A stretch of 32,967 bases of DNA, from contig JAOZRT010000008.1 in assembly GCA_029940035.1 (NCBI GenBank), positions 5,505 to 38,471 of the forward strand, written 5' to 3'. Every line of letters starts with the position of its first letter. Within the stretch, counting starts at the first letter, position 1. The notes under the pieces were generated by a model. That model had not been told where the DNA came from. It was given only the letters and a program-made list of their open reading frames with translations, and made no database searches. The DNA comes from Desulfobacterales bacterium. Its GTDB lineage: Bacteria > Desulfobacterota > Desulfobacteria > Desulfobacterales > B30-G6. The translations under genes were made by a program, and so were the position numbers. Below are positions 7,085-15,616 of this stretch, piece by piece.

Positions 7085-8494
7085 ATGGATTTCGATCTGA
7101 AGCTTTCGGGCCTTTCCAAAGACACACCCGAAAAAGAACAGGTTGCAAAAGCCGTTCATGAGGTGGGAGAACGCCTTAAAAAACTGGAGACGGACGGATG
7201 GGTCAACATCCGCGGCTATTCCGGAAAGGACCGGCAACTGGTGCTGGCCGCCGTGCTTTTTCATTACTTCTACCTTTTCCGGGAAAAGTTCGACCAGTTC
7301 ATCCTGGACCAGACAGAGGCCGGTGATAATTCCCTGAAAGTTCCTTTTGCCCAGGAGGCCCTCTCCTTTCTTCGCAAAAAAGGGCTCAATACAGAAGAAT
7401 CCTGCCGCTACTTTGCCCTAAGCTACCAGCTGCGGCGGGCCTACTTTTTCATCAACCGGCGTCTGGTGGGGCGCAGCCCGGCCATGACAAAGTTGCGTTT
7501 CAACCTGTGGAACAATGTCTTCACCCACAATATCGATCTCTACGAACGGTACCTGATAAGCCGCATGGAGGATTTTTCCACCCTCTTTCTCGGTGAAACC
7601 GGAACAGGGAAAGGCATTGCCGCCATGGCCCTGGGGTGTTCGGGCTTCATCCCTTTCAATGAAAAGAAAAGGAGTTTCCTGGAAAGTTTTACCCGTTCCT
7701 TTGTGTCCATCAACCTCTCCCAGTACCCGGATACATTGATCGAGTCCGAACTGTTCGGCCACAAAAAGGGCGCCTTCACCGGAGCGGTCAAGGACCACAC
7801 GGGCGTGTTCGGCCGGTGCAGCCCTTACGGCGCCATCCTCCTGGATGAAATTGGGGAGGTCAAATCCCACCTGCAGATCAAACTGCTGCAGATACTCCAG
7901 GAGAGGGTGTTCCTGCCCGTGGGCAGCCACCGCAAAAGCCGTTTTCAAGGCAGGGTCATTGCCTCCACCAACGAGCCCATCGAGGCGTTGCGGTCCAGGA
8001 AAAGCTTCAGGGACGATTTTTACTACCGCCTGAGTTCGGACATCATTACGGTCCCGCCCCTGCGAAAACGTATCCAGGAAGACCCGGATGAATTGCATGA
8101 CCTGCTATCCTTTACCATTGAGAAAATGATCGGTGTTCCCTCCCCGGAGTTGATCCACATGGTAAAAAAAGTCATCGACACCCAGCTGGGCCCTGATTAT
8201 GAATGGCCGGGCAATGTCAGGGAACTGGAGCAGTGTGTGCGGCGCGTCATTCTGAGCCGGCACTATGAAGGTGACCGGGTCATACCGGACACAAATGATC
8301 TCGCCGGCCGCCTGAAGCAGGGTATCGAGACAGGCAGTATGGATGCCCAGCAGCTTTTGAGCGGTTACTGTTCCATGCTTTACCGGCGATTCGGAACGTT
8401 TGAGGAGGTCGCCAGGCACACCAACCTGGACAGGCGCACCGTGAAAAAATATATCAAAGAGTGGGCGCATGATTCGGATCAGGAACCTGCATAA
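7085..8494 (+). CDS. sigma54-dependent transcriptional activator (AAA+ with GAFTGA)
   Basis: FLGETGTGKG Walker A, ESELFGHKKGAFTGA, GAILLDEIGE Walker B, R-finger region, C-terminal HTH-like FGTFEEVARHTNLDRRTVKKYIKEW. The coding frame extends upstream of 7085 (see finding on the A9 tract). Confidence 0.92.
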   Translation: MDFDLKLSGLSKDTPEKEQVAKAVHEVGERLKKLETDGWVNIRGYSGKDRQLVLAAVLFHYFYLFREKFDQFILDQTEAGDNSLKVPFAQEALSFLRKKGLNTEESCRYFALSYQLRRAYFFINRRLVGRSPAMTKLRFNLWNNVFTHNIDLYERYLISRMEDFSTLFLGETGTGKGIAAMALGCSGFIPFNEKKRSFLESFTRSFVSINLSQYPDTLIESELFGHKKGAFTGAVKDHTGVFGRCSPYGAILLDEIGEVKSHLQIKLLQILQERVFLPVGSHRKSRFQGRVIASTNEPIEALRSRKSFRDDFYYRLSSDIITVPPLRKRIQEDPDELHDLLSFTIEKMIGVPSPELIHMVKKVIDTQLGPDYEWPGNVRELEQCVRRVILSRHYEGDRVIPDTNDLAGRLKQGIETGSMDAQQLLSGYCSMLYRRFGTFEEVARHTNLDRRTVKKYIKEWAHDSDQEPA

Positions 8495-9137
8495 GACCTA
8501 TACAATGGGAAAAAATGTCCTGCACGTTCTCAAGGGCATCGACCTTTCCATCGAACAGGGTGAGATGGTCTCCATCATGGGATCGTCCGGGTCAGGCAAA
8601 TCGACCCTGCTCAATGTCATCGGCCTCCTGGACGCATACGGCGACGGCGAGTACTTTCTGAACGATGTTCTCATCAAAAACCTGAGCGAAAGCCGTTCCG
8701 CCCATCTCCGCAGTCGTTTTTTCGGTTTTGTCTTTCAGGCCTTTAATCTCATCTCCTTTAAGAGCGCCCTGGAAAATGTAGCACTGCCGCTTTACTACCA
8801 GAATATCAGCCGGAAAAAGCGCAACCGGATCGCTTTGGAATACATGGAAAAAATGGGTATACGCGATTGGGCGGGGCACATGCCTAACGAATTGTCCGGC
8901 GGCCAGCAACAGCGGGTGGCCATCGCCCGGGCCATGATATCCCAACCCAAAGTAATCCTGGCGGATGAGCCCACCGGCGCCCTGGACACGGAAACATCCT
9001 ATGAGGTGATGGACCTGTTTCAGAAAATCAATGCCATCGGCGTCACAGTGGTCATCGTGACCCATGAACATGATATTGCCGCCAGGACCGGGCGGACCAT
9101 CAACCTCAAGGACGGGACAATTCTGAGCCAAGGTTGA
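8469..9137 (+). CDS. ABC transporter ATP-binding protein (MacB/LolD type)
   Basis: [12 protein letters not shown] Walker [16 protein letters not shown] signature, [12 protein letters not shown] Walker B. Overlaps the end of the regulator gene. Confidence 0.95.
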   Translation: MIRIRNLHKTYTMGKNVLHVLKGIDLSIEQGEMVSIMGSSGSGKSTLLNVIGLLDAYGDGEYFLNDVLIKNLSESRSAHLRSRFFGFVFQAFNLISFKSALENVALPLYYQNISRKKRNRIALEYMEKMGIRDWAGHMPNELSGGQQQRVAIARAMISQPKVILADEPTGALDTETSYEVMDLFQKINAIGVTVVIVTHEHDIAARTGRTINLKDGTILSQG

Positions 9138-9153
9138 TCATTGGGACTACGAC

Positions 9154-9364
9154 TGTCATGAACCCTATGGGTGTCATTTACGCTGGCGCACGTTATTAGA
9201 CCTGTGGCCGTAATTTACACTTCGTGTGTCATTTGTTGTAATTACGCTTCGCTGTTATTTATTGTTGCTTATCGCGCTTTGCTAATAGCAGCAATAAATG
9301 ACGCCCGAAGGGTTAATGACGTGCGAAGCACAAATTGCGCGCGCAGCGCAAATGACAATGACTG
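9154..9364. repeat. array of short hairpins forming a large imperfect palindrome
   Basis: Iterated units such as ACCCtatGGGTgtcattt, acgcTTCGct, cacTTCGtg, cccGAAGgg, gtgcGAAGcac and gcgcgcaGCGC separated by TCATTT/AATGAC. The left half is the approximate reverse complement of the right half, centre about 9280. Confidence 0.7.
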
Positions 9365-9430
9365 ATAGGTGACAGATATTCTACCTAAAATGTCAAACAT
9401 TCAGTACTAAAGCAAAGGCAATCCGATATC

Positions 9431-10666
9431 ATGCGCATAGACTTAGACCTGTTCCAGGAAATATTCGCCACCATACGCTCCAACCGGCTGAGAACCTTTC
9501 TCACCGGTTTCAGTGTGGCCTGGGGCATTTTCATGCTCATCCTGCTGCTGGGCTCCGGTACGGGCATCCAGAACGGCATCCACCACGAATTCAAGGGTAT
9601 CGCCACCAACGGCATCTGGATCCACCAGGGTCAGACCAGCAAACCCTTCCGAGGGCTGCAGACTGGCAGGCGTATCGAATTTGTCAATGCCGACTACGAG
9701 GAAATAAAAGCCACGGTCCCGGGCGTCGAACACATTACGGCCCGCTTTTACAAATGGGGTAACAACACCATCACCTACAAAGAGGAGTCGGGTGTGTTCA
9801 ACATCATCGGCTGCCACCCGGCCCACCGCTATATCAAGGAAACCATTCTTCTGCAGGGAAGAAACATCAATGACAACGACCTGGACGAATTTCGGAAAGT
9901 GGCCTATGTAGGCCTCCAGGTGCGTGATCAGCTCTTCAAGAATGAAACACCCATCGGAAAACACATCAGCATCAACGGCGTCCTCTTCAAAGTTATCGGG
10001 GTTTTCGATGATGAAAGAAACGAGCGTTCCCAACGAATCATCTACCTCCCCATTACGACGGTTCAAAAAGTGTACGGCGGCAGGAACCGGATCCACGCAG
10101 TGATGTTCACCGTCGGGGATGCCACCATCGAGGAAAGCAAAGCCATACAGGAAACAGTACGCAGAAAAATGGCTGCCCGGCACCATTTCAGTCCCAAAGA
10201 CGAAAAAGCCCTCCGCATCTGGGACAGCGTGGAGGAGTTTCAAAAATTCATGGCCCTGTTCAGGAATATCCGTATCTTTATCTGGCTGATCGGCATCGGC
10301 ACTATTTTTGCCGGCATTGTGGGCATCAGCAACATTATGCTGATCGCGGTAAAAGAGCGGACCAAGGAAATCGGTATCCGCAAGGCCCTGGGAGCCACCC
10401 CCTGGTCCATCATCAGCCTGGTCCTGGCCGAGTCCGTATTGATCACGACCCTGTCCGGCTACATCGGTCTGGTGCTGGGTGTGGGAACCCTAGAGCTGCT
10501 GGCCGGCAATCTGCCGGCCCTGGATCTTTTTCGCAATCCCGAGGTGGACTTTACGGTTGCCCTCGGCGCCCTCGCGCTGCTGGTCACGGCCGGGTTGATT
10601 GCCGGATTCTTTCCGGCCAGAAGGGCCGCCAGGATCCTGCCGGTGGAAGCCTTAAGAGATGAATAA
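9431..10666 (+). CDS. ABC transporter permease (MacB/FtsX family)
   Basis: N-terminal TM followed by a periplasmic MacB-PCD-like domain and the C-terminal FtsX region GISNIMLIAVKERTKEIGIRKALGATPWSIISLVLAESVLITTLSGYIGL...FPARRAARILPVEALRDE. Confidence 0.93.
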   Translation: MRIDLDLFQEIFATIRSNRLRTFLTGFSVAWGIFMLILLLGSGTGIQNGIHHEFKGIATNGIWIHQGQTSKPFRGLQTGRRIEFVNADYEEIKATVPGVEHITARFYKWGNNTITYKEESGVFNIIGCHPAHRYIKETILLQGRNINDNDLDEFRKVAYVGLQVRDQLFKNETPIGKHISINGVLFKVIGVFDDERNERSQRIIYLPITTVQKVYGGRNRIHAVMFTVGDATIEESKAIQETVRRKMAARHHFSPKDEKALRIWDSVEEFQKFMALFRNIRIFIWLIGIGTIFAGIVGISNIMLIAVKERTKEIGIRKALGATPWSIISLVLAESVLITTLSGYIGLVLGVGTLELLAGNLPALDLFRNPEVDFTVALGALALLVTAGLIAGFFPARRAARILPVEALRDE

Positions 10667-10732
10667 TAACGAATTCGGCCTGAATTTTCAATTCAGGCCG
10701 AATTCGTTATGTAACGCGGCTTCGCCGCTATT
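10666..10732 (+). repeat. 3'-end palindrome plus mini-hairpin
   Basis: Perfect palindrome arms ataacgaattcggcctgaatt / aattcaggccgaattcgttat (10666-10710) followed by aACGCGGCTTCGCCGCTATT (10713-10732). Confidence 0.85.
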
Positions 10733-10760
10733 TTACAAATAGATCAAGCTAAACATTGTG

Positions 10761-10965
10761 TTAACCCTGTCGTTGCAAAAGCCGGAGGGTAAACAATATG
10801 GCAAAATAGATGCCACCCTTCTTGTCTCGGCGTAGCTCGAAGAGCGAAGCCGGATGAATTCACCTGGGGGGATATCCAGAAAATGGCGCTATCGCTATGA
10901 TATTGGCTATTATTACAACTTATTATCTCTACTTTGCCATATTGTTTATGCAACCATAGGGTTAA
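10761..10965. repeat. MITE-like dispersed repeat, copy B (about 205 bp)
   Basis: TTAACCCTGTCGTTGCAAAA...ACAATATGGCAAAATAGA at the left; TTAACCCTATGGTTGCATAAACAATATGGCAAAGTAGA as reverse complement of the right end. Confidence 0.85.
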
Positions 10966-11040
10966 TGCAGGAGCATAGCCAAATACCGATAGAACCTTTT
11001 GCAGCTTAAAACATAACACCTAAAACGTAAAACGAGTATT

Positions 11041-12306
11041 ATGATCTTCGACCGCGACAACTGGCAGGAAATTTTCCACAGCCTCAAGCAGAACAAGCTG
11101 CGTTCATTTTTGACCGCATTCGGCGTGTTCTGGGGCATCTTTCTACTGCTGGTCATGCTGGGCGCCGGTACAGGGCTGCAAAACGGGGTCATGGACGATT
11201 TCAGCAACCGGGCCACCAACAGCTTTTACATCTGGACCCGGCCCACGACCCTTCCGTACAAAGGGTTTCCCATCGGCAGGCGCTTCTATTTCGACAATGA
11301 CGACATCGAAGCCCTGCGGCAGAACATCCCTCAAATCCAGTACCTCGGCCCCCGCAACCAGGTGGGCGGACACAGGGGCGTCACCAACGTAACCCGGGGG
11401 CTGAAAAACGGTGCCTTCAGCATAAACGGCGACTATCCTGAATACCGCCATATCCAGCTTTTAAAAATTACGACCGGCAGATTCATCAATGACCTGGATA
11501 TGCGCGACCGCCGCAAAGTGGCCATCATCGGCACCCGCGTGCGGGAAGTCCTGTTTGACAAAGAGGAAGATCCCCTGGGTGAAAATATTCTGTTCAGGGG
11601 CGTTTATTTCAAGGTGGTGGGTGTCTTCACGACAAACAGTGCAGGGGACCAGGCAGAAGAAGAAACCCAGACTATTTTCATCCCTTTCAGCACATTTCAA
11701 CACGCCTTCAATTTTGGAAAACGCGTCAGCTGGTTTTCGATTACCTCCCAGCCGGATGTGCCGGCTTCGGTGGTTGAGAAAAAGGCCATTGCCCTTCTGG
11801 CCGAACGGCACCAGATTTCACCGGATGACCAGACCGCTTTCGGCCGCTACAATGTGGAAAAGGAATATCGGAAGATGGTCAACCTTTTCAAAGGGATAAA
11901 CATCCTCACCTGGTTTGTGGGCACCTTTACCCTCATCGCAGGTGTCATCGGCGTCAGCAACATCATGCTCATCATCATCAAGGAGCGCACCCGGGAAATC
12001 GGCATTCGCAGGGCCATCGGCGCCACACCCCTCAACATTCTCTCCCAGATCATGGCGGAATCCGTGCTGCTCACAGCCGTGTCCGGTTATATCGGCCTGT
12101 TTTGCGGGGTTGTCATCGTCGAACTGGCATCGCGGGTACTGAAAGCCACAGGCGCTAAAGTGGAATACTTCAAAAACCCGGAAATCAATTTTAAGGTTGC
12201 AATCATCTCTTTATCCATTTTAGTGATATGTGGTGCCCTGGCCGGCCTGATACCGGGCAGGAAAGCCATCAGCATCAAGCCAGTGGAGGCTATCAGGGAC
12301 GACTAA
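11041..12306 (+). CDS. ABC transporter permease (MacB/FtsX family)
   Basis: Paralogous to 9431-10666: GVSNIMLIIIKERTREIGIRRAIGATPLNILSQIMAESVLLTAVSGYIGL...IPGRKAISIKPVEAIRDD. Confidence 0.93.
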   Translation: MIFDRDNWQEIFHSLKQNKLRSFLTAFGVFWGIFLLLVMLGAGTGLQNGVMDDFSNRATNSFYIWTRPTTLPYKGFPIGRRFYFDNDDIEALRQNIPQIQYLGPRNQVGGHRGVTNVTRGLKNGAFSINGDYPEYRHIQLLKITTGRFINDLDMRDRRKVAIIGTRVREVLFDKEEDPLGENILFRGVYFKVVGVFTTNSAGDQAEEETQTIFIPFSTFQHAFNFGKRVSWFSITSQPDVPASVVEKKAIALLAERHQISPDDQTAFGRYNVEKEYRKMVNLFKGINILTWFVGTFTLIAGVIGVSNIMLIIIKERTREIGIRRAIGATPLNILSQIMAESVLLTAVSGYIGLFCGVVIVELASRVLKATGAKVEYFKNPEINFKVAIISLSILVICGALAGLIPGRKAISIKPVEAIRDD

Positions 12307-12378
12307 TAACACCCTACAGTTCCATCGGCTGCGCCGGCGAAGCTGAAGGGTGTTATGTGACGCGGCTACGCCACTAAT
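12305..12378 (+). repeat. 3'-end palindrome plus mini-hairpin
   Basis: aataacaccct (12305-12315) / agggtgttat (12347-12356), then gtgACGCGGCTACGCCACTAATT. Confidence 0.75.
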
Positions 12379-12405
12379 TAATGACGACTCTCTAAGCGGT
12401 TGACA

Positions 12406-13500
12406 ATGAAATTTATTCTAAAACTATTCTTCACGTTGCTTTTTCTGGCCATCTTTGCCGGCACCCTTTACTTCCTTTACGAAAAGTCAAAGGAAAAGCC
12501 CATCGTGTACCAAACGGAAAAGCTGTTTATCACGGACATCATCAGCAAGGCCGTGGCGACGGGGTCCATCGTCCCCCGCAAGGAAATTGAAATCAAACCA
12601 CAGATTTCAGGGGTTGTTGAAAAAATATTTGTGGAACCGGGCGACCTTCTGAAAAAAAATGCCCTGATTGCCCGGCTCGAAATCATACCTGACATGATCA
12701 GCCTCAACAATGCGGAAACAAGGCTGAACCAGGCGCGCATCAGCCTGAAAAACGCGGAAACAGAACTGGCGCGCCGCAAGAAACTGTATGCAAAAAAAAT
12801 CATTACAGAAGCTGAATACATACAGTACGAAACCACTTACAGCAGTGCCCTGGAAGAGGTGAAAGCAGCCGATAGCAACCTGCAGCTCATTAAAAAGGGT
12901 ACCTCCCGCCAGTCCAAGGAGACCACCAACACGCTGATCCGGTCCACCATCAACGGTATGGTTCTGGACATACCCGTCGAGGAAGGCGATTCCGTGATCG
13001 AGGCAAACGCCTTCAATGCAGGCACCACCATTGCCAGCGTGGCCGACATGCAGGAGATGATCTTCAAGGGCCGTGTGGATGAGTCGGAAGTGGGCAAAAT
13101 GGATGTGGGCATGGAGTTGATCCTCACCATCGGCGCCCTGGCAGACGAAAAATTTCATGCCGCCCTCGAGTATATCGCCCCCAAAGGAAAGGAGGACCAG
13201 GGTACGGTCCAGTTTGAAATAAGGGCCGCCCTTGAGCTTAAAAAGTCACAGTTCTTAAGGGCCGGCTACAGTGCCAATGCCGACATTGTGTTTGAGCGCA
13301 GGGAAGCTGTCATGGCCGTTAAAGAGAGCCTTTTACAATTCGACAACGGCAATGCCTTTGTCGAAGTCGCCACTGCTCCCCAGGTGTTTGAAAAAAGAGA
13401 GGTGGGATTGGGGCTTTCCGACGGTATCAACGTTGAAATCCTTTCCGGGCTCTCCCGCACGGATCGTATCAAGGTGTGGGACAGGCCCAAACGGCGGTAG
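12406..13500 (+). CDS. HlyD/MacA-type periplasmic adaptor subunit
   Basis: N-terminal TM; VVEKIFVEPGDLLKKNALIARLE lipoyl-like half; coiled coil LNQARISLKNAETELARRKKLYAKKIITEAEY; GMVLDIPVEEGDSV second half. The start is ATG at 12406. Confidence 0.9.
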   Translation: MKFILKLFFTLLFLAIFAGTLYFLYEKSKEKPIVYQTEKLFITDIISKAVATGSIVPRKEIEIKPQISGVVEKIFVEPGDLLKKNALIARLEIIPDMISLNNAETRLNQARISLKNAETELARRKKLYAKKIITEAEYIQYETTYSSALEEVKAADSNLQLIKKGTSRQSKETTNTLIRSTINGMVLDIPVEEGDSVIEANAFNAGTTIASVADMQEMIFKGRVDESEVGKMDVGMELILTIGALADEKFHAALEYIAPKGKEDQGTVQFEIRAALELKKSQFLRAGYSANADIVFERREAVMAVKESLLQFDNGNAFVEVATAPQVFEKREVGLGLSDGINVEILSGLSRTDRIKVWDRPKRR

Positions 13501-13694
13501 CCTGAAGGCAGAGTGCCGGGGGTCAGAGCCACAGAGCAGAAATCTTAGCCGCAGACCCCGGTGAAACAAAAAGAAGACAGAGGACGGAAGACAGGTTGAG
13601 AAAAATCTATTAAAAAGTGACAACTTTGAATCAGGACTTGCCCCCCGGATAAATCCTTGAAAATCCGGGTGTCACGAGTGGCCGGCACAACCCC

Positions 13695-14069
13695 TTAGGG
13701 CAATGGGTGTGCGTTAACAAATTCCCAGATCAACTGACTGGCTGTGATGTCTTTGCTGGTTTTGCCTGACCAGGGCGAAGTCAGCGCAATGGAAAGCCTC
13801 CTGGTGAGGTCGTTGATGATATCGCGCGTGAACTGGACATCATCAACATCATCCGGGTCGTTGATTGTGTTCCAGCTGTTTAAGCCACGGAAATTGTACT
13901 GCCCTAAAGGAAGTGCGGTTACAGACCCCTTTTCCTCGGCCAATTCCACGAAATTCGAGTATGCCAGTTGGGCGTCGGGGTTGGAACCCGAGCCATGGAA
14001 ATTCAACACCAGCGGAACAGGTGTGGTACCGTCGTAACCATCCGGTACAAAGAGTAAGTATTTACACAC
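13695..14069 (-). pseudogene. PHB-depolymerase/LpqC-type esterase remnant
   Basis: KYLLFVPDGYDGTTPVPLVLNFHGSGSNPDAQLAYSNFVELAEEKG...DDVQFTRDIINDLTRRLSIALTS, then abrupt SKDITASQLIWEFVNAHPLP. The central catalytic region (GxSxG) and N-terminus are missing. Confidence 0.7.
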
Positions 14070-14150
14070 AGCCCGATTGAGGTCCCTTGCAAATTTTTAA
14101 TATTTCCTATAATACGGACAAAAAAGTTTGCATTTATAGCGTTTGGCAAG

Positions 14151-14202
14151 AATAGCTGATGCTGCTTCAGTTGTAAGATTTTCCGCGGAAAATATGTTGA
14201 AT
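14151..14202. repeat. 52-bp dispersed repeat with 16-bp perfect palindrome ATTTTCCGCGGAAAAT, copy 1
   Basis: aatagctgatgctgcttcagttgtaagattttccgcggaaaatatgttgaat; second copy at 20389-20440. Confidence 0.75.
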
Positions 14203-14216
14203 CAGGGGGGTAAGGG

Positions 14217-15509
14217 ATGACCACACTCGAAAAGGCCCAAAAGGCCTCGCAAGCCAGAACGCTGCTCGGGACGCTGGACCATGCAACCAAAAACAGGGCT
14301 CTCGGCGCCATCATCAAGGCCCTCCAGGACAACCGTCAGGCCATTGTTGCCGCCAATCAGGAAGACCTTGAACAGGCTGAAAAAAAACAGCTTGCAGCAC
14401 CACTGCTCAAAAGGCTGAAATTCGATGATCAAAAAATCGAAGAAGTCTGCGAAGGCCTTGCCAGTTTGATCAAGCTGCCCGATCCGGTGGGCAACGTCAT
14501 GAACGCCCTTGAACTGGACCGGGGGCTCGAGCTTTTCAAAGTGAGCAGCCCGATTGGCGTGATCGGAGTGATATTTGAATCCAGGCCCGATGCGCTGGTT
14601 CAGATCGCCTCCCTTTGCCTCAAAAGCGGCAATGCCGTTCTACTCAAAGGGGGCCACGAAGCGGCCGCCACCAACCAGATCCTGGCGGACACCATCAGCC
14701 GTGCCGCCATCCAGGAAGGTGCCCCCCAAGGCTGGCTGGGGCTCATGGAAACCCGCATTGACGTAGAAGACCTTCTGGGTATGTCAGACCTGGTGGATCT
14801 GATCGTGCCCCGGGGCAGCAATGAATTCGTAAAGCACATCATGCGCAACACGACCATCCCCGTGCTGGGGCATGCCGACGGAATCTGTCACGTGTATGTT
14901 GACCGCGAAGCAGACCTGGACATGGCCGTGAGGATATCCCAGGACAGCAAATGCCAGTACGTGGCCGTGTGCAATGCCGCTGAAACACTGCTGGTCCACG
15001 CAAATGCAGCCCGGGCCTTTCTGCCTTCCATGAAAGCAACCTTCGACACCCATGGTGTGGAAATGCGCGGTTGTGAAAGAACAGCCGGCATCGTCGATGT
15101 CTTGCCGGCAACCGAGAAGGACTGGAAAACAGAGTACCTGGACCTGGTCATTTCCATTAAAATCGTGGACAGTCTGGCAGCCGCTATTGACCACGTCAAC
15201 ACATATGGATCAGGCCACACGGATGTGATCGTCACCGATGACAGGCAACGGGCGGTACAGTTCATGGACCGCGTGGATTCGGCGGATGTGTTCGTCAATT
15301 GCAGCAGCCGTTTCAGCGATGGGTTCCGCTTCGGCCTGGGTGCGGAGGTCGGCATCAGCACCAACAAGATTCATGCCCGGGGTCCCGTGGGCCTGGAAGG
15401 GTTGATGATCTACAAATGGCGGCTGTTGGGTAACGGCCACATCGTTGCCGATTACGCCGGCAAAAATGCCCGGCCGTTCACCCATCGTGATCTGAAACTG
15501 GATGACTGA
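14217..15509 (+). CDS. proA: glutamate-5-semialdehyde dehydrogenase (gamma-glutamyl phosphate reductase)
   Basis: KVSSPIGVIGVIFESRPDALVQIASLCLKSGNAVLLKGGHEA...DLIVPRGSNEFVKHIMRNTTIPVLGHADGICHVYVD...HTDVIVTDD...NCSSRFSDGFRFGLGAEVGISTNKIHARGPVGLEGLMIYKW. Confidence 0.97.
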   Translation: MTTLEKAQKASQARTLLGTLDHATKNRALGAIIKALQDNRQAIVAANQEDLEQAEKKQLAAPLLKRLKFDDQKIEEVCEGLASLIKLPDPVGNVMNALELDRGLELFKVSSPIGVIGVIFESRPDALVQIASLCLKSGNAVLLKGGHEAAATNQILADTISRAAIQEGAPQGWLGLMETRIDVEDLLGMSDLVDLIVPRGSNEFVKHIMRNTTIPVLGHADGICHVYVDREADLDMAVRISQDSKCQYVAVCNAAETLLVHANAARAFLPSMKATFDTHGVEMRGCERTAGIVDVLPATEKDWKTEYLDLVISIKIVDSLAAAIDHVNTYGSGHTDVIVTDDRQRAVQFMDRVDSADVFVNCSSRFSDGFRFGLGAEVGISTNKIHARGPVGLEGLMIYKWRLLGNGHIVADYAGKNARPFTHRDLKLDD

Positions 15510-15524
15510 TCTATAAAAAATCTA

Positions 15525-15552
15525 AACCACAAAGACACAAAGGGCACAAAGT
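15525..15552. repeat. dispersed AAACCACAAAGACACAAAG-type repeat, copy 2
   Basis: aaaccacaaagacacaaagggcacaaag between proA and proB. Confidence 0.7.
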
Positions 15553-15616
15553 AGTTTCACCCCATGTACTTCAATTTATAAATTTTCTTTATAATGAACA
15601 AGGAATTTTAAAAGAG

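Noticed and set aside
9154-9364. Possible CRISPR array
   Set aside because: Units are short, variable, hairpin-forming and change orientation midway; no constant repeat with unique spacers and no cas genes.
9171-9365. 64-aa plus-strand ORF
   Set aside because: Lies entirely in the mini-hairpin array; repetitive composition rather than protein-like.
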